Assembly (NCBI RefSeq): GCF_013391415.1
Contig: NZ_JACAXB010000028.1
Location: forward strand, 56,743 to 120,742
DNA: 64,000 bases
Direction: 5' to 3'
Origin: Aquitalea sp. LB_tupeE
Lineage (GTDB): Bacteria; Pseudomonadota; Gammaproteobacteria; Burkholderiales; Chromobacteriaceae
Shown: positions 26,603 to 34,476 of the stretch, piece after piece
Numbering within the stretch: position 1 is the stretch's first letter
How the letters are laid out: every line of letters starts with the position of its first letter
Translations under genes and position numbers: made by a program
The notes under the pieces: model-generated
What the model saw: the letters and a program-made list of their open reading frames with translations, nothing else
Databases searched by the model: none
What the model was told of the DNA's origin: nothing

Positions 26603-27778
26603 ATGTTTTGGCTTAACGGTTTGCTGGATCTCCCATGGTGGGGGTATATCGTCGTTGCGCTGGTGCTGACGCACATCACCATTGCCTCAGTCACCATTTT
26701 TCTGCACCGCCATCAGGCGCATCGTGCGCTGGACCTGCATCCGCTGCCCAGCCATTTCTTTCGTTTCTGGCTGTGGCTGACCACCGGCATGGTGACCAAG
26801 CAGTGGGCTGCCATCCACCGCAAGCATCACGCCAAGTGCGAAACCCCGGAAGACCCGCACAGCCCGCAGATACTGGGTATCAAGAAAGTGCTGTGGGAAG
26901 GCGTGGAGTTGTACCGCGCCGCCTGCAAGGATCAGTCCATCATGGACAAGTTCGGCCACGGCACACCCGATGACTGGATTGAGCACAAGCTGTACACGCC
27001 ACACTTTGGCAAGGGCATCTTCCTGATGCTGGCCATCGACCTGTTGCTGTTCGGCCCGGCCGGTCTGTCGATCTGGGCAGTGCAGATGGTGTGGATCCCG
27101 TTCTGGGCGGCCGGGGTCATCAATGGTCTGGGCCACTGGTGGGGTTATCGCAATTTCGAGAACGAAGATGCGTCCACCAATATTTTCCCCTGGGGCATCA
27201 TCGTGGGTGGTGAAGAGCTGCACAATAATCACCACACCTTCGGCACCTCGGCCAAGCTGTCGTACAAATGGTACGAGTTTGATATCGGCTGGATGTATAT
27301 CCGCCTGCTGGAAATCTGCCATCTGGCCAAGGTACGCCGGGTAGCGCCGCGTCTGGCACAGGATGCCAGCCGCCCGCAGCTGGACCTGGAGCATCTGCAG
27401 GCCATCATTTCCAACCGCTACGTCATTGCCGCACGTTATGCGCGCGAGCTCAAAGAGGTGTATCGCAAGGAACTGGAGCAGGTCAGCCTGCCCGATATGG
27501 ACGATCTGTCACGCAAGATGAAAATCTGGCTGAAACAGGACGCCAAGGACACGCCAGCCAGCGACAAGGCGCAACTGGAACTGTTGTTGCAGCACAGCCC
27601 TACGCTGACAACGGTGTATACCATGCGTCAGGAGCTGTGCCGCTTGTGGGAGCGCTCCTCGCTGACGCGTGAGCAGCTGTTGCACGAGCTACAGGACTGG
27701 TGCCAGCGGGCCGAGCAGTCCGGCATTGCCGCGCTGGAGCGCTTTGCCCTGAATTTGCGTACGACCGCCGTGGCCTGA
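26603..27778 (+). CDS. Membrane fatty-acid desaturase (DesA-like, acyl-CoA/phospholipid delta-9 type)
   Basis: 391 residues from ATG 26603; the promoter position argues against the longer upstream frame. The three His boxes of membrane di-iron desaturases are present: HRHQAHR (about 34-40), HRKHH in AAIHRKHHAKC and HNNHH in EELHNNHHTFG. Hydrophobic segments flank them (LPWWGYIVVALVLTHITIASVTIFL; GIFLMLAIDLLLFGPAGLSIWAV). The C-terminal ~110 residues are a soluble helical extension. It introduces a cis double bond into membrane fatty acids. It is in the inner membrane, is monocistronic and is followed by a terminator. Confidence 0.9.
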   Translation: MFWLNGLLDLPWWGYIVVALVLTHITIASVTIFLHRHQAHRALDLHPLPSHFFRFWLWLTTGMVTKQWAAIHRKHHAKCETPEDPHSPQILGIKKVLWEGVELYRAACKDQSIMDKFGHGTPDDWIEHKLYTPHFGKGIFLMLAIDLLLFGPAGLSIWAVQMVWIPFWAAGVINGLGHWWGYRNFENEDASTNIFPWGIIVGGEELHNNHHTFGTSAKLSYKWYEFDIGWMYIRLLEICHLAKVRRVAPRLAQDASRPQLDLEHLQAIISNRYVIAARYARELKEVYRKELEQVSLPDMDDLSRKMKIWLKQDAKDTPASDKAQLELLLQHSPTLTTVYTMRQELCRLWERSSLTREQLLHELQDWCQRAEQSGIAALERFALNLRTTAVA

Positions 27779-27798
27779 GGTGTTTGGCCTGACACAAG

Positions 27799-27827
27799 AA
27801 AAACCCGCCGTTCTGGCGGGTTTTTTT
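27799..27827. terminator. Terminator between desaturase and mgtC
   Basis: AAACCCGCC/GGCGGGTTT stem with a GTTCT loop followed by TTTTTT, 20 bp after the desaturase stop. An A-run upstream makes it usable on the minus strand for mgtC. Confidence 0.88.
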
Positions 27828-27844
27828 ACGGCCAAACTAGGTGG

Positions 27845-28549
27845 CTATTCGGTAATGCTCTGGTTCCAGTAGGCCTGCTTGATGTAAGGCATGGCGGTGA
27901 GTTGGGCGGCAATTCCTTCCAGTACCGCTGAGTCGGCCGAAGTCGACAGCAAGGTGGCGGTGATTTCCACATCGTCATCACCAAATGGCTCGACATTCAC
28001 ATCGCCCAGCGGGTACTGCGCCCGTTCCAGCAGCGCGTCTATCATGGAGAAAGCCAGCTTTTGCTGTTCTTCGTCGCTGATCACGCATAGCTGGTAGGTG
28101 ACTTCGCTGTGCTCATCATCTAGCGGAGTGCGGTTGATGGAATTCACCACCGGGCGCAGCAGGGTGTTGGCGGCCAGCACGAAGATGGCATCCAGTAAGG
28201 CCGCATCCAGCAGGCCTGCTCCGGCGCAGGCACCGGCAGCGGCCGACCCCCACAAGGTGGCGGCGGTATTCAGCCCGCGTACATTCAGGCCTTCCTTCAT
28301 GATGGTGCCGGCACCCAGAAAGCCGACACCGGATACCACATAGGCCACCACATGGGTGGCGCCTTCATTGCCGCCCAGCCGCATGGCCAGATCAACAAAA
28401 GCAGCTGCGCCCACGGCAACCAGGGCATTGGTGCGCAGGCCGGCAGTACGCTGACGAACCTGGCGCTCGTAACCGATGGCCGAGCCCAGCAAAAAGGCAG
28501 TGACCAATGCGATGAAGGAATGGGTAAAGACAGAAAAATCGAAGTGCAT
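27845..28549 (-). CDS. mgtC: MgtC/SapB family membrane protein
   Basis: 234 residues from ATG 28549 (CAGGAGG ribosome-binding site). The N-terminal ~130 residues are the MgtC membrane domain: LLGSAIGYERQVRQRTAGLRTNALVAVGAA, VVSGVGFLGAGTIMKEGLNVRGLNTAATLWGSAAAGACAGAG. The C-terminal ~90 residues form an ACT-like soluble domain. MgtC is linked to growth at low Mg2+ and to virulence in other bacteria, where it modulates the F1Fo ATP synthase rather than transporting Mg2+. Here it follows an NRAMP transporter on the same strand, separated by two strong RNA hairpins. Expression probably depends on the long leader upstream of the transporter. Confidence 0.92.
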   Translation of the reverse strand: MHFDFSVFTHSFIALVTAFLLGSAIGYERQVRQRTAGLRTNALVAVGAAAFVDLAMRLGGNEGATHVVAYVVSGVGFLGAGTIMKEGLNVRGLNTAATLWGSAAAGACAGAGLLDAALLDAIFVLAANTLLRPVVNSINRTPLDDEHSEVTYQLCVISDEEQQKLAFSMIDALLERAQYPLGDVNVEPFGDDDVEITATLLSTSADSAVLEGIAAQLTAMPYIKQAYWNQSITE

Positions 28550-28590
28550 GCAGCCTCCTGTTGTTATGGTCTGGTGCAGGCGTATGTGTA

Positions 28591-28664
28591 ACAGCTGGTG
28601 ATTGCAATCTGATGCAAGCACCAGCTGTCATGCAAGGAGAGGGCAGGACCATGGCGTCCTGCCC
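28591..28664 (-). other. Two strong hairpins between the NRAMP gene and mgtC
   Basis: In the minus-strand mRNA, GGGCAGGAC/GTCCTGCCC (28641-28664) forms a perfect 9-bp stem. It is followed by ACAGCTGGTG/CACCAGCTGT (28591-28628), a perfect 10-bp stem with an inner 5-bp TTGCA/TGCAA stem. Neither has a downstream T-run, so they are not plain terminators. They may stabilise or process the mRNA, or control mgtC translation 40 nt further on. Confidence 0.55.
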
Positions 28665-28669
28665 GGGTA

Positions 28670-30310
28670 TTACAGCATGGAGGCGACCACCTTGTAGATC
28701 ACCATGCCCATGGCCACCACCAGATAGCCACGCAGCACGGCCATCCACAGCTTGTTACGCTGTGACAGCACCAGCGGGGGCAACTGGTCCAGCGCCGGCA
28801 TGCGCCAGGTATGCATGTGATGCAAATCCACCTTGCGTGCCTTGTGATGCGGAACCTGGCCCTTTTCCATTTCTTCGCGGGCATGCAGCACATTCACCAC
28901 GATGGCGATGATCAGGCCGATCACGCTACCACCAATCAGGATATTGCTGATGGTTTCGCCCGACATGTCGGGGAAGATCACGGCTGCTGTCAGGATGATG
29001 GACAGCAGCACCAGTACCGCCACGATGATGGCCGACAGTACATTGAAGACGCGACCATTCACCCACGGCCCCAGTACATCCTTGTCATTGCACAGCAACA
29101 GCAGGAAGACGGTTGCGCTGGGCAACAGCACGCCAGCCAGGGTTTGCACGGCATTGGTCAGCATACCCAGCGGTACGCCCGGAATCAGTACCAGTGCGGC
29201 AGCCAGCACGATCAGACCGCAATACATGGCATAGAAGCCCTTGGCGTCACCTGGCTTGCGGTGCAGCGAGTGTTTCAGGCTCAGTACATCGCCCAGTGCA
29301 TAAGCGGTGGACAGCGATACCGCCATGGCGCCGATGATGCTGGCGTCAATCAGGGCGATGGCAAACAGCGTACCGGGCAGGCGGCCATAGTATTTGGCCA
29401 GGCCATTGGCGACTGCGCCGGCATCCTGGAAATTGCCGAACTCCGGATGACCCATGAACACCTGGGCGGTGAAGGCAATCATTGCCACCGCACCAATTAC
29501 CACCAGTGCGATGCCCAGCCACAGATCGGCGCGCTCATAGGAGATGAAACGCGGGGTGATGCGCTTGTCGATCAGATAGCTTTGTTGGAAGAACAGCTGC
29601 CACGGTGCCACGGTGGTGCCGACAATGCCGATGATCAGCAACATCACGTCGGCCAGCTTGCCGCCTGCCGGCATTTGCGGGACCAGAAAATCATGTGCCA
29701 CCTGGGTCATGGGCGGGTGCACCATCACTAAAATGGGTACCAATAGCAGGCTGCCGGCTACCAGAATCAGCGAAAAGCGCTCGAAGCGGCGGAAGTCGCC
29801 GGTGCTGGCAGATAGCATGATGAATACCGCTGCCAGGCCCACGCCGATGATTTTGGGTACGCCCAGAAAATCCATCCCCAGGCTGATGCCGATGAATTCG
29901 GTGACGATGGTCAGCGCATTGAGCAAGAACAGGTCGATGGCGCTGAATGCACCCCAGAACTTGCCAAAGCGTTCCAGAATCAGCCGGGCATGGCCCACGC
30001 CGGTGACAGCCCCCAGGCGCAGCACCATTTCCTGATTCACGTACAGGACCGGAATCAGCAGCGCCAGCGTCCACAGCAGTGAGGTGCCGTAGTTTTGTCC
30101 GGCCTGGGCATAAGTGCTGAAGGCGCCAGCGTCGTTGTCGCCCACCATCACGATGAGGCCGGGGCCGAGAATGGCCAGCAGGGTCTTGAATTTGGCCATC
30201 CAGCCATGGCGGGCATCGGTGTCGTTGTGACGGATGGTGCCCAGCGCGCCGCGGATGTCTCCGATGTGGGCGCTATCCAGTACGGCGGTGCGGTTATCTT
30301 GTTTGGACAT
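28670..30310 (-). CDS. NRAMP-family divalent metal transporter, probably Mg2+-type
   Basis: 546 residues with about 11 TM segments. The NRAMP TM1 unwound region (canonical DPGN) reads D60-A-G-A63 in MVGDNDAGAFSTYAQAGQNYGTSLLW, and the TM6 MPH motif reads A-P-W (GTTVAPWQLFFQQS). Thus the metal-binding Asp is kept while the Asn and the soft Met ligand are both Ala. In known NRAMPs the Met selects against alkaline-earth ions, so this protein may carry Mg2+ rather than Mn2+ or Fe2+ (inference). Adjacent mgtC and the long leader with short ORFs support that. An acidic/His-rich tail (PHHKARKVDLHHMHTW) is cytoplasmic. The ATG at 30310 has CAGGGAG upstream. Confidence 0.87.
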   Translation of the reverse strand: MSKQDNRTAVLDSAHIGDIRGALGTIRHNDTDARHGWMAKFKTLLAILGPGLIVMVGDNDAGAFSTYAQAGQNYGTSLLWTLALLIPVLYVNQEMVLRLGAVTGVGHARLILERFGKFWGAFSAIDLFLLNALTIVTEFIGISLGMDFLGVPKIIGVGLAAVFIMLSASTGDFRRFERFSLILVAGSLLLVPILVMVHPPMTQVAHDFLVPQMPAGGKLADVMLLIIGIVGTTVAPWQLFFQQSYLIDKRITPRFISYERADLWLGIALVVIGAVAMIAFTAQVFMGHPEFGNFQDAGAVANGLAKYYGRLPGTLFAIALIDASIIGAMAVSLSTAYALGDVLSLKHSLHRKPGDAKGFYAMYCGLIVLAAALVLIPGVPLGMLTNAVQTLAGVLLPSATVFLLLLCNDKDVLGPWVNGRVFNVLSAIIVAVLVLLSIILTAAVIFPDMSGETISNILIGGSVIGLIIAIVVNVLHAREEMEKGQVPHHKARKVDLHHMHTWRMPALDQLPPLVLSQRNKLWMAVLRGYLVVAMGMVIYKVVASML

Positions 30311-30480
30311 GTGTTACTCCCTGAAACTGTTACTGCATAAGCATTCTGGTGCGGTCCGACGGCTCGGATCTGCCTTTCAGGGGGTATGGATGTCTGGTCT
30401 CATGGCAGGCATGAAACGCGAGATATCCAGGTATCCTGCTGGCTTGTCGTGGCGAGGTCGGTACGGCAATACGGCGTGGC

Positions 30481-30540
30481 ACAAGGGCCGGGTCGGGGAG
30501 GTCACACAGAGGTGAGGCGGGAGGAGAAGGGGATGTCAGT
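30481..30540 (-). promoter_or_regulatory. Rho-utilisation-like C-rich region
   Basis: On the transcribed (minus) sense this 60-nt segment has about 30 C and 9 G, in YC-rich runs, starting at the stop codon of the third leader ORF. Such C>G stretches without structure are typical of rut sites. In mgtA and mgtC leaders of Salmonella, Rho acts just after the leader ORF. Confidence 0.45.
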
Positions 30541-30616
30541 GGCGATAGGGCATCCTCATCGTACTGCTCGCCGTCATGCTGCTCTGTGCGACCGCGCTAC
30601 TGGGGTAGGGGTCCAT
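30536..30616 (-). CDS. Leader ORF 3 (26 residues), MgtL-like start
   Basis: AAAAGGA lies seven bases before ATG. The peptide begins M-D-P-Y-P-S-S and ends RMPYRH. The acidic-Pro-x-Pro start recalls MgtL (MEPDPTPLP), where early acidic/proline codons destabilise ribosomes at low Mg2+. Its stop codon opens the C-rich block. It is too short for family assignment. Confidence 0.42.
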   Translation of the reverse strand: MDPYPSSAVAQSSMTASSTMRMPYRH

Positions 30617-30693
30617 GTTGGTCCTTTTCCTGGTTTTGGTATCTGGCGATGCCGGTCAATCACTGCTTGCCGGACGTTGGCGGGCAGGCAGTC

Positions 30694-30840
30694 TCAGGCC
30701 TGCTTGCGGCCGTGCAGGGCGATGCGCAGATGGCGGTACAGCCAGCTCCACACGCTTTCATCGCGGCAGGCAAATTCATAGTGGTCCGGCTGTTGCCGGG
30801 TCTGGTTCTGTTCTGTGGACAGCAGCATTGCGTAGTGCAT
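30694..30840 (-). CDS. Leader ORF 2 (48 residues)
   Basis: AGGAG six bases before ATG. The peptide begins MHYAMLLSTEQNQTRQQPDH and has a C-terminal amphipathic, basic helix with three Trp/Tyr (SVWSWLYRHLRIALHGRKQA). It may be a genuine small protein, perhaps membrane-peripheral, rather than only a translation sensor. It lies 56 bp after leader ORF 1. Confidence 0.45.
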   Translation of the reverse strand: MHYAMLLSTEQNQTRQQPDHYEFACRDESVWSWLYRHLRIALHGRKQA

Positions 30841-30896
30841 GATCAGGCTCCTGAAGTGGCTTCGGGCGCTGCCTGATGGTGTCGGATGCAGACGGA

Positions 30897-30959
30897 TCAG
30901 GCATTACCCTTGAAAAATCTCATGGGCAAAGAAGGACATCGATCACTGTCTGATGGCAT
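30897..30959 (-). CDS. Leader ORF 1 (20 residues)
   Basis: AAAGGAG followed by CCGCC and ATG is an excellent ribosome-binding site. The peptide is 20 residues long, begins MPSDSD, is Ser/Pro-containing and ends MRFFKGNA. It is the first good short ORF in the leader transcript. The function is inferred to be regulatory. Confidence 0.4.
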   Translation of the reverse strand: MPSDSDRCPSLPMRFFKGNA

Positions 30960-31269
30960 GGCGGCTCCTTTCTCGTCTGTGGCCTGGTCGGGCGCAGAGG
31001 CTGCGGAGTCAGCAACGCAATGCGGCATCTGGCTGCAAGCGCAAGCAAGGCGACAAGCCATGGCTTAGCGAGAGCACAATGCTGCATGGGCAACTGGTAG
31101 GGCGGGTGCACGGGGGTGAAACAAAGGGGGTGAAGCAGATGCGCACCATCTTGATCTGACAAGACGGCGGCGGGGGAATACGGCGCAGGTCTTGGCGGAT
31201 CAGCTCAAAACAGTTTGTTGATGACTGGGGCAGTCCAAGGCAGTAGACCTGAATTAAAAAGATGCGCGG

Positions 31270-31299
31270 ATTCTAGTCCTCGCTGTTTGCGGGTGTCAA
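31270..31299 (-). promoter_or_regulatory. Candidate promoter of the NRAMP-mgtC leader transcript
   Basis: On the minus strand: TTGACA (perfect -35), an 18-bp spacer and TAGAAT (-10). The predicted start is near 31263. The -35 box is inside a 16-bp palindrome. Confidence 0.6.
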
Positions 31300-31310
31300 T
31301 CGCGATTGAC
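31295..31310. promoter_or_regulatory. 16-bp perfect palindrome overlapping the -35 box
   Basis: GTCAATCG/CGATTGAC, no mismatches and no spacer. Its position over the -35 element of the minus-strand promoter, in the region divergent to ridA, makes it a likely operator. The binding protein is unknown. Confidence 0.5.
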
Positions 31311-31500
31311 GGCTTTTTGTGCCATTGCAGCAAAAAAGTTCCGCGATTGTGCCACAAACTGCCTCACAGGCCTGCTGTTGCCGTTTTTAGGCTGGCATTG
31401 GCGCAACTGGCACGGTGCGGGGCATGGGGATAAGCGCATGTACCCAATGCGCTTTAGCGGTAGAATCGGCGCTTTCCCACCTTGCAGCAAAGGAAGCAGC

Positions 31501-31848
31501 ATGAGCATCTATCGTCACAAGCAGGGCGCCCGTCTGGCTGAAGCCGCCGTGTGCAACGGCATGATTTTCCTCGCCGGTCAGGTGCCGGAAAACACCGACG
31601 CCGACGCCCAGGCGCAAACCGCCAATGTGCTGGCTCAGATCGACACCCTGCTGGCGGAGCTGGGTTCGGACAAGAGCAAGATTCTGGATGTCACCATTTT
31701 CCTGGCCAGCCTGGCCGACTACGATGCCATGAACGCTGCGTGGGATGCCTGGGTGCCGGCTGGCAATGTACCGGCGCGTGCCACCGTGGAAGCCAAACTG
31801 GCCAACCCGGCATGGAAAGTGGAAATCAAGCTGGTGGCTGCCAGCTAA
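31501..31848 (+). CDS. ridA: RidA/YjgF family protein (enamine/imine deaminase)
   Basis: 115 residues from ATG 31501 with AAAGGAAG upstream; longer frames run into the promoter region. Family features: AAVCNGMIFLAGQVPENTDADAQAQTANVLAQIDTLLAELGSDKSKILDVTIFLASLADYDAMNAAWDAW and the substrate-binding Arg/Glu end VPARATVEAKLANPAWKVEIKLVAA. RidA proteins hydrolyse reactive 2-aminoacrylate-type enamines and protect PLP enzymes. This one is of the shorter Rid-like subgroup (starts MSIYRHKQGARLAEAAVC), so the exact Rid class is uncertain. It is monocistronic and cytoplasmic. Confidence 0.88.
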   Translation: MSIYRHKQGARLAEAAVCNGMIFLAGQVPENTDADAQAQTANVLAQIDTLLAELGSDKSKILDVTIFLASLADYDAMNAAWDAWVPAGNVPARATVEAKLANPAWKVEIKLVAAS

Positions 31849-31870
31849 CATCGGTCAGCAATGATCCGTA

Positions 31871-31912
31871 CACACATGAAAAAACCCGCTGCGGCGGGTT
31901 TTTTCATGTGTG
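31871..31912. terminator. Bidirectional terminator between ridA and miaA
   Basis: A perfect 19-bp inverted repeat (CACACATGAAAAAACCCGC and its complement) around a 4-nt loop, with the A/T tracts inside the stem so that both strands present a G/C stem followed by T6. Confidence 0.9.
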
Positions 31913-31922
31913 AGCGTTGTGC

Positions 31923-32900
31923 TCAGAAACTGCCTGTGTAGCGCAAGGTGTCGGCCACCGGCTTGCCAGCGATGAAATCGCTGCAGGCCTGCAGCACGCT
32001 ATCAGTCAGGTCGGCGCGCTGCGCGCTGACCGGCAGCACCGGCAAGCTGCGCATCCAGGTCAGCTGGCGCTTGCACAACTGGCGGGTGGCGGCCACGCCG
32101 CGTTCAATGAATTCCGCTTCGCTGCACAGCCCGTCCAGATAGTCCCAGGCCTGGCGATAACCCACGCAGCGCATGGACGGCAGGTCGGGCGTGAGTGCCG
32201 GGTAGTCCTGGCGCAGGCGGCGCACTTCACCCAGAAAGTCCTGCTGCAGCATCAGGTCGAAGCGCTGGGCAATACGCTGGTGCAGCCAGCTGCGCTCTTC
32301 CGGCACCAGCGCCAGCGGCAGGCAGTGAAAGTCAGCCGCCGCTTCTTTGCCACGAGCAATCAGGCTGGACATGGTCTGGCCGCTGAGCAGGCAGATTTCC
32401 AGCGCACGGTGAATGCGCTGTGCGTCATTGGGGTTGAGACGGGCGGCGGTGTCCGGGTCCAGCACGGCCAGCCGGGCGTGCATGGCCGGCCAGCCAATGC
32501 GGCCGGCTTCGGCGTCCAGTTCGGCGCGCAGTGCCGGGTCGGCTTGCGGCAGGTCGGACAGCCCTTCCAGCAGCGCCTTGTAGTACAGCATGGTGCCGCC
32601 CACCAGCAGCGGCATATTGCCACGGGCGCGGATTTCCGTGATCAGGCGGTTGGCATCGGCATGAAACTGCGCGGCGGAATACGTTTCCAGCGGGCTGATG
32701 ATATCGATCAGGTGGTGCGGGCAAGCGGCCATTTCGTCCGGCGTCGGTTTGGCGCTGCCGATATCCATGCCGCGATACACCAGGGCCGAGTCCACACTGA
32801 TGATTTCCACCGGGAAATGGCGGGCCAGCGCCAGCGCGAGGCCGGTCTTGCCGGAAGCGGTGGGGCCCATCAACAGAATGGCGTCGGGTGTGTGTGACAT
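31923..32900 (-). CDS. miaA: tRNA dimethylallyltransferase MiaA
   Basis: 325 residues from ATG 32900. P-loop [18 protein letters not shown] near the N-terminus, then [58 protein letters not shown] and the C-terminal GYRQAWDYL and [15 protein letters not shown] motifs. MiaA transfers a dimethylallyl group to A37 of tRNAs reading UNN codons. It is cytoplasmic. It is not in the usual hfq operon here but next to sbcB; the ribosome-binding site is weak (AAAGA). Confidence 0.97.
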   Translation of the reverse strand: MSHTPDAILLMGPTASGKTGLALALARHFPVEIISVDSALVYRGMDIGSAKPTPDEMAACPHHLIDIISPLETYSAAQFHADANRLITEIRARGNMPLLVGGTMLYYKALLEGLSDLPQADPALRAELDAEAGRIGWPAMHARLAVLDPDTAARLNPNDAQRIHRALEICLLSGQTMSSLIARGKEAAADFHCLPLALVPEERSWLHQRIAQRFDLMLQQDFLGEVRRLRQDYPALTPDLPSMRCVGYRQAWDYLDGLCSEAEFIERGVAATRQLCKRQLTWMRSLPVLPVSAQRADLTDSVLQACSDFIAGKPVADTLRYTGSF

Positions 32901-32970
32901 GGTGTGGTCTTTGCACTGGCTGGGTCTGGGGCGCGATTGTCGCACAGCTGCATCCGCCCCGGAACCGCTT

Positions 32971-34398
32971 TTACCGGTGTTGTGCCAGCAGGCTGGCAGC
33001 GTAGCTGTCCAGCTGTTGCAGGATGGCTTGCTGGGCCGGTGTCAGTTCGCGTTCCCGTACGGTGGCCATTTCCTGCTGGAACTGTGCCAGGCTGCGTCCG
33101 CCCACGCCGTCTTGCAACTTGTGCCGGCACCAGTCGTGCCAGCGTTGGCTTTCTTCATCTGACAGGCTGGCCGGGAAATTGCGTGCGCGGTAGCGGAACA
33201 GCAACTCACCCAACTGGGCATCTTCAAAAAAGGCCATTTCACCGGTCAACTGGGCGGCGGATTTCTGCCGCAGCTTGTTCAGCACCTTGCGGTCGTTATT
33301 GCTGACAAAACCGCCGTACAGATTTTCGTCCACATCACGCGGCTCGCCCGCTTCGCGGCGATACACCTGCCGCCAGCTGTGGGTGAGGTCGGGCAGGGTG
33401 GCGGCGCTGGCGGCATGTTGTCGGATCTGATCCATGTTTATGCCCCAGTGGGCAGCGCGATCCTCGCTCAGCACCTTGGGATTAGCCACGACAAACGGTG
33501 ATTTGTTGATGTGGATGGTTTTGAGCGGCAGGCGGGTGACGCCTTCCGGCAGATCTTCCGTGCGCGTGTAGATGCGCTGGCGGATGTCGTCCGCACTCAG
33601 GCCGCGCAGCATGGCCGGGTCGAAGGCCAGGTCCCACACGATGACTTCATTGCCGTTGGTGGGGTGCTGGGCCAGCGGCCAGACCATGGCCATATTGCCC
33701 CGCTCGGCACCATACATGCCGGAGATGTGCAACAGCGGTTGCGGCTTGTGCAGGTTCAGTTGGGCCTTCACCGCGTCTTTTTTGCGCAGGCTGAGGTAAT
33801 AGTCGAACAGCTTGGGTTGCTTTTGCTTGATCAGCCGGGCCAGCGCAATGGTGGCGCGTACATCGGACAGCGCATCGTGGGCGGCTTCGTGCAGCAGGCC
33901 ATTGGCAGCAGACAGGTGTTCCAGCTTGAAACTGGGGCGGCCGTCCTCGTGTTGCGGCCATTCAATGCCTTCCGGCCGCAACGCATAAGTGGCGCGCACC
34001 AGGTCCAGAATGTCCCAGCGGCCGCATTGGTTCTGCCATTCGCGGGCATAGGGGTCGATCAAGTTGCGCCAGAACAGAAAGCGGCTGACTTCATCATCAA
34101 AGCGCAGCGTGTTATAGCCCACGCCGATGGTGCCGGGGGCGGCCAGCTCGCGTTCGATCACGGCGGCGAATTCATGCTCGGCCACGCCTTGTTGCAGGCA
34201 GTGTTGCGGGGTGATGCCGGTGAGCAGGCAGGCTTCCGGCGCGGGCAGGTAGTCGGGGGCGGGCTGGCAGTACAGCATCAGCGGCTCGCCGATTTCGTTC
34301 AGCTCGGCATCGGTGCGTATCCCGGCAAATTGTGAGGGGCGGTCCTGGCGCGGTACTGCGCCGAAGGTTTCGTAGTCGTGCCAGAAAAAAGTATGCAT
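32971..34398 (-). CDS. sbcB: Exodeoxyribonuclease I (SbcB/XonA)
   Basis: 475 residues, family length. The DnaQ-like exonuclease motifs are [10 protein letters not shown] (ExoI, DxE), [28 protein letters not shown] (ExoII) and [17 protein letters not shown] (ExoIII, HxAxxD). They are followed by the SH3-like and helical ExoI C-terminal domains ([15 protein letters not shown]... [18 protein letters not shown]). It degrades single-stranded DNA 3' to 5' and works in recombination and mismatch repair; mutL lies two genes upstream on the same strand. It is cytoplasmic. Confidence 0.96.
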   Translation of the reverse strand: MHTFFWHDYETFGAVPRQDRPSQFAGIRTDAELNEIGEPLMLYCQPAPDYLPAPEACLLTGITPQHCLQQGVAEHEFAAVIERELAAPGTIGVGYNTLRFDDEVSRFLFWRNLIDPYAREWQNQCGRWDILDLVRATYALRPEGIEWPQHEDGRPSFKLEHLSAANGLLHEAAHDALSDVRATIALARLIKQKQPKLFDYYLSLRKKDAVKAQLNLHKPQPLLHISGMYGAERGNMAMVWPLAQHPTNGNEVIVWDLAFDPAMLRGLSADDIRQRIYTRTEDLPEGVTRLPLKTIHINKSPFVVANPKVLSEDRAAHWGINMDQIRQHAASAATLPDLTHSWRQVYRREAGEPRDVDENLYGGFVSNNDRKVLNKLRQKSAAQLTGEMAFFEDAQLGELLFRYRARNFPASLSDEESQRWHDWCRHKLQDGVGGRSLAQFQQEMATVRERELTPAQQAILQQLDSYAASLLAQHR

Positions 34399-34476
34399 GG
34401 CAGTATCGTCATGGTTGAACGAGGCGGAGGCTGGCAGTCTGGGGCAAGGCTGCCGGGCGGCGCAAGGGCTGGCGGC

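Larger units (their letters stand above)
30311..31263 (-). other. Leader of about 950 nt upstream of the NRAMP gene
   Basis: The stretch between the predicted start site (about 31263) and the transporter ATG is far longer than a normal 5' UTR. It contains three short ORFs with ribosome-binding sites, a C-rich/G-poor block at 30481-30540 and several small hairpins (for example TCCGA/TCGGA at 30355-30368). No M-box or yybP-ykoY aptamer consensus was recognised. The plus-strand frames here look like shadows. Confidence 0.6.

Noticed and set aside
30920..31162. 80-residue minus-strand open frame in the NRAMP leader
   Set aside because: No ribosome-binding site at its start or internal ATG, and it overlaps leader ORF 1, which has an excellent one.
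30311..31263. M-box or yybP-ykoY riboswitch upstream of the NRAMP gene
   Set aside because: I could not find the conserved core elements of either class; a covariance-model search would be decisive.
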